Part shown: positions 23,055-24,579 of the stretch, in pieces
Layout: every line of letters begins with the position of its first letter
How positions within the stretch are numbered: position 1 is the stretch's first letter
Program-made: the position numbers and the translations under genes
Virus record (IMG/VR): IMGVR_UViG_3300042563_002238
Coordinates: 1 to 24,579 of that record
DNA from: a virus
Strand: one strand, 5' to 3'
DNA: 24,579 nucleotides
The notes under the pieces: model-generated
The model's input: only the letters and a program-made list of their open reading frames with translations
Databases searched by the model: none
Told to the model about the DNA's origin: nothing

Positions 23055-23813
23055 ATGAGCCAAATAGACCAATCCAAGCAAGAAGTTTTTAGTTACTGCA
23101 AAGCCATGCTAGGCGACGGCATGATTGACGTAGAGCTAGATCCCGTACACTACGAAACTGCACTTAATAGAGCATTAGGCGTGTTTCGACAACGTTCAGA
23201 TAATGCCGTTGAAGAAAGTTATGCGTTTTTAACGCTGAGAGAAAATCAGCAAGAATATATTTTGCCCAAAGAAGTACAACAAGTGCGACAGATATTTCGC
23301 AGATCAGTTGGGTCAAGAAGTGGCAACGGCACAGGCGGCACAGTATTTGAGCCGTTCAACATGGCCTATACCAACACCTATTTGCTAAGTTCAACGAATA
23401 TGGGCGGCCTACTAACCTATGAATTATTCAGCGGTTATCAAGAATTAGTAGGCAAGATGTTTGGATCTTTTATTAATTTTACCTGGCAACCACAAAGTCG
23501 CAAGATAATGATCCAACAACGTCCTCGAGGCGATGAAGAAGTAATGTTATGGGTCTATAATACCAAACCAGATTTTGCTATTATCGACGATACCTATGCA
23601 GGACAATGGATCAAAGACTATAGTTTGGCCAACTGTAAGATGATGCTGGGTCAAGCCCGTGAAAAGTTTGCTCAAATTGCTGGACCTCAGGGTGGAAGCA
23701 GTCTAAACGGGGCAGCAATGAAAGCAGAAGCCACAGCTGAAATTGAAAAACTAACAGACGATTTGATGAAATTAGTACCAGGTGGTCAAGGATATACTTT
23801 TATTATAGGTTGA
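23055..23813 (+). CDS. gp13: gp13-like neck protein
   Basis: A 252-aa protein from the ATG at 23055; the open frame extends upstream to 22914, but that part is antisense to gp14 and has no family features. The N-terminal region has Y-C-K-A-M-L-G-D-G-M-I-D-V-E-L (15-29), the short helical opening of gp13-type neck proteins, followed by L-x-x-A-L-x-x-F-R-Q-R, Y-I-L-P-K-E-V-Q-Q-V, E-L-F-S-G-Y-Q-E and a terminal helix with K-L-T-D-D-L-M-K-L. T4 gp13 is 309 aa. gp13 and gp14 together make the neck that seals the filled head. It is unusual that gp13 is divergent from gp14. Confidence 0.78.
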   Translation: MSQIDQSKQEVFSYCKAMLGDGMIDVELDPVHYETALNRALGVFRQRSDNAVEESYAFLTLRENQQEYILPKEVQQVRQIFRRSVGSRSGNGTGGTVFEPFNMAYTNTYLLSSTNMGGLLTYELFSGYQELVGKMFGSFINFTWQPQSRKIMIQQRPRGDEEVMLWVYNTKPDFAIIDDTYAGQWIKDYSLANCKMMLGQAREKFAQIAGPQGGSSLNGAAMKAEATAEIEKLTDDLMKLVPGGQGYTFIIG

Positions 23814-23838
23814 CCGCAGCAATATTCTCCTGTATACT
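23810..23838 (+). promoter_or_regulatory. sigma70-type promoter for the dNMP kinase
   Basis: TTGACC (23810-23815), a 17-bp spacer and TATACT (23833-23838) match five of six consensus bases in each box. The -35 box overlaps the gp13 stop codon. The expected start is about 23845, leaving a 14-nt leader with UUGGAG. This fits an early-type promoter recognised by unmodified host polymerase. Confidence 0.7.
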
Positions 23839-23858
23839 TTATACAGTTGGAGAATATT
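23821..23858 (+). promoter_or_regulatory. Inverted repeat covering the dNMP kinase ribosome site
   Basis: AATATTCTCC (23821-23830) pairs exactly with GGAGAATATT (23849-23858). An inner 5-bp stem (TGTAT with ATACA) follows after a 3-nt bulge, with loop ACTTT. In a read-through transcript the GGAGA ribosome site is buried in the stem; a transcript starting near 23845 lacks the left arm and leaves it open. Confidence 0.7.
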
Positions 23859-24515
23859 ATGATTATAGGTGTATGCGGATTTATAGGCAGCGGTAAGGAT
23901 ACCGTTGCAGATTACTTACAAAACTTTCACGAATTTAGACGAGAGAGCTTTGCATCAACACTAAAAGATGCAGTGGCATCAGTATTCGGTTGGGATAGAA
24001 CCATGCTTGAAGGGCGTACAAAAGAAGCCCGTGAATGGCGAGAACAAGTAGATCCATGGTGGGCCGCAAGACTTGATATGCCTACATTGACTCCAAGATG
24101 GGTGTTGCAATATTGGGGTACTGAAGTTTGTCGTAAGGCATTTCACGATGATATATGGATTGCCAGCCTAGAAAACAAACTGCGCAACAGTCGAGATAAC
24201 ATTGTTATTTCAGATTGCAGATTTCCTAATGAAATTGAATCTCTAAAACGTGCAGGCGGCAGTATTGTTTGGGTACAAAGAGGCACACTACCCGACTGGT
24301 ATGCAGATGCAGTCAGTGCAAATCAAGGCAACAACGTGGGATTGAACGCAATGAAAATGCGCAAGATACACGCCAGCGAGTGGGCTTGGTTAGGCAGTGA
24401 CTTTGATATAGTCATTGATAACAACGGTTCTATTGATGATCTTTATAGACAATCAGCCAGTCTAGTAGTCAGCGACAAGATCGCCCTGTCGCCAAGTGAT
24501 TCCTTCTTTGCCTAG
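23859..24515 (+). CDS. Deoxynucleoside monophosphate kinase (T4 gp1-type)
   Basis: A 218-aa protein from the ATG at 23859, which has TTGGAGA seven bases upstream; the in-frame TTG at 23847 is inside that ribosome site. The P-loop G-F-I-G-S-G-K-D-T (about residues 7-15) is followed by S-F-A-S-x-L-K-D-A, W-V-L-Q-Y-W-G-T-E-V-C-R and V-I-S-D-C-R-F-P-N-E, the standard blocks of phage dNMP kinases. It phosphorylates dNMPs from host DNA breakdown for phage DNA synthesis, an early function, in keeping with its own sigma70-type promoter. Its last 54 bp overlap the minus-strand gene at the right edge. Confidence 0.9.
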   Translation: MIIGVCGFIGSGKDTVADYLQNFHEFRRESFASTLKDAVASVFGWDRTMLEGRTKEAREWREQVDPWWAARLDMPTLTPRWVLQYWGTEVCRKAFHDDIWIASLENKLRNSRDNIVISDCRFPNEIESLKRAGGSIVWVQRGTLPDWYADAVSANQGNNVGLNAMKMRKIHASEWAWLGSDFDIVIDNNGSIDDLYRQSASLVVSDKIALSPSDSFFA

Positions 24516-24579
24516 TATTTGAGCACAGTTCGAACATACAGTTTTTAAATTGCTGTGACGACAGTGATCTAGATTGCCG
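24462..24579 (-). CDS. C-terminus of a Zn-finger / HNH-like protein, cut by the window edge
   Basis: Thirty-eight codons read leftward to a TAG at 24462-24464. They begin G-N-L-D-H-C-R-H, continue N-L-K-T-V-C-S-N-C and end G-I-T-W-R-Q-G-D-L-V-A-D-Y. The D-H-x-x-H with N-L-x-x-V-C-x-x-C arrangement is that of zinc-ribbon HNH nucleases and related small phage proteins. The N-terminus is outside the window. The convergent 54-bp overlap with the dNMP kinase gene is unusual but the motif-rich frame argues it is coding. Confidence 0.55.
   Translation of the reverse strand, partial: GNLDHCRHSNLKTVCSNCAQILGKEGITWRQGDLVADY

Noticed and set aside
24525-24570. GTTCGAAC string considered as a tRNA T-arm
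   Set aside because: No cloverleaf can be drawn around it and the region reads as a Cys/His-rich coding frame on the minus strand.

Overview
The window looks like part of a T4-superfamily (myovirus) phage genome of the marine cyanophage/pelagiphage type. The evidence is a recognisable neck and tail-completion set (gp13-like, gp14-like, gp15-like), a T4 gene-1-type deoxynucleoside monophosphate kinase, long repetitive virion fibre proteins, candidate T4-type late promoters (NATAAATA) and gene-to-gene overlaps of 1-4 nt. The host cannot be read from the sequence. The DNA is moderately AT-rich and gene-dense; the longest gap between genes is about 114 bp (7882-7995).

Layout. (1) 1-7881 (+) is a receptor-contact module: the 3' part of a very large virion protein with an Asp-box beta-propeller-like section, a small virion protein, a fibre protein with a C-terminal S74 chaperone domain, two tandem 275-aa Gly/Cys-rich adhesin-like proteins on an exact 838-bp period, and a tail-fibre assembly chaperone. 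A perfect 12-bp stem-loop closes this block. (2) 7996-17393 (+) is one tightly coupled operon of 13 genes: a GT9 (heptosyltransferase-family) glycosyltransferase, a NodU/CmcH-type carbamoyltransferase, six 2-oxoglutarate/Fe(II) oxygenase-like proteins, an SGNH-hydrolase-like protein, a phosphomannose-isomerase-like cupin, and ADP-heptose enzymes encoded as hldC-like, hldA-like and hldD-like genes. (3) 17411-19495 (+) is another fibre protein, with 90-bp tandem repeats, five collagen-like triplets and a C-terminal plastocyanin-like copper-binding domain. (4) 19492-23027 (-) holds a small unknown protein, a degenerate Nudix-fold protein, gp15-like and gp14-like. (5) 23055-24515 (+) holds gp13-like and a dNMP kinase with its own sigma70-type promoter. 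The right edge carries the C-terminus of a Zn-finger/HNH-like gene on the minus strand.

How the genes may work together. The sugar/oxygenase operon lies between two blocks of host-recognition fibre genes. The simplest reading is that the phage makes an ADP-activated heptose, transfers it with the GT9 enzyme, and elaborates the product or the protein by carbamoylation and hydroxylation. The target could be its own fibres (protein O-heptosylation and prolyl hydroxylation are precedents elsewhere) or the host surface glycan. The target is inference; the enzyme family assignments come from motifs visible in the sequence.
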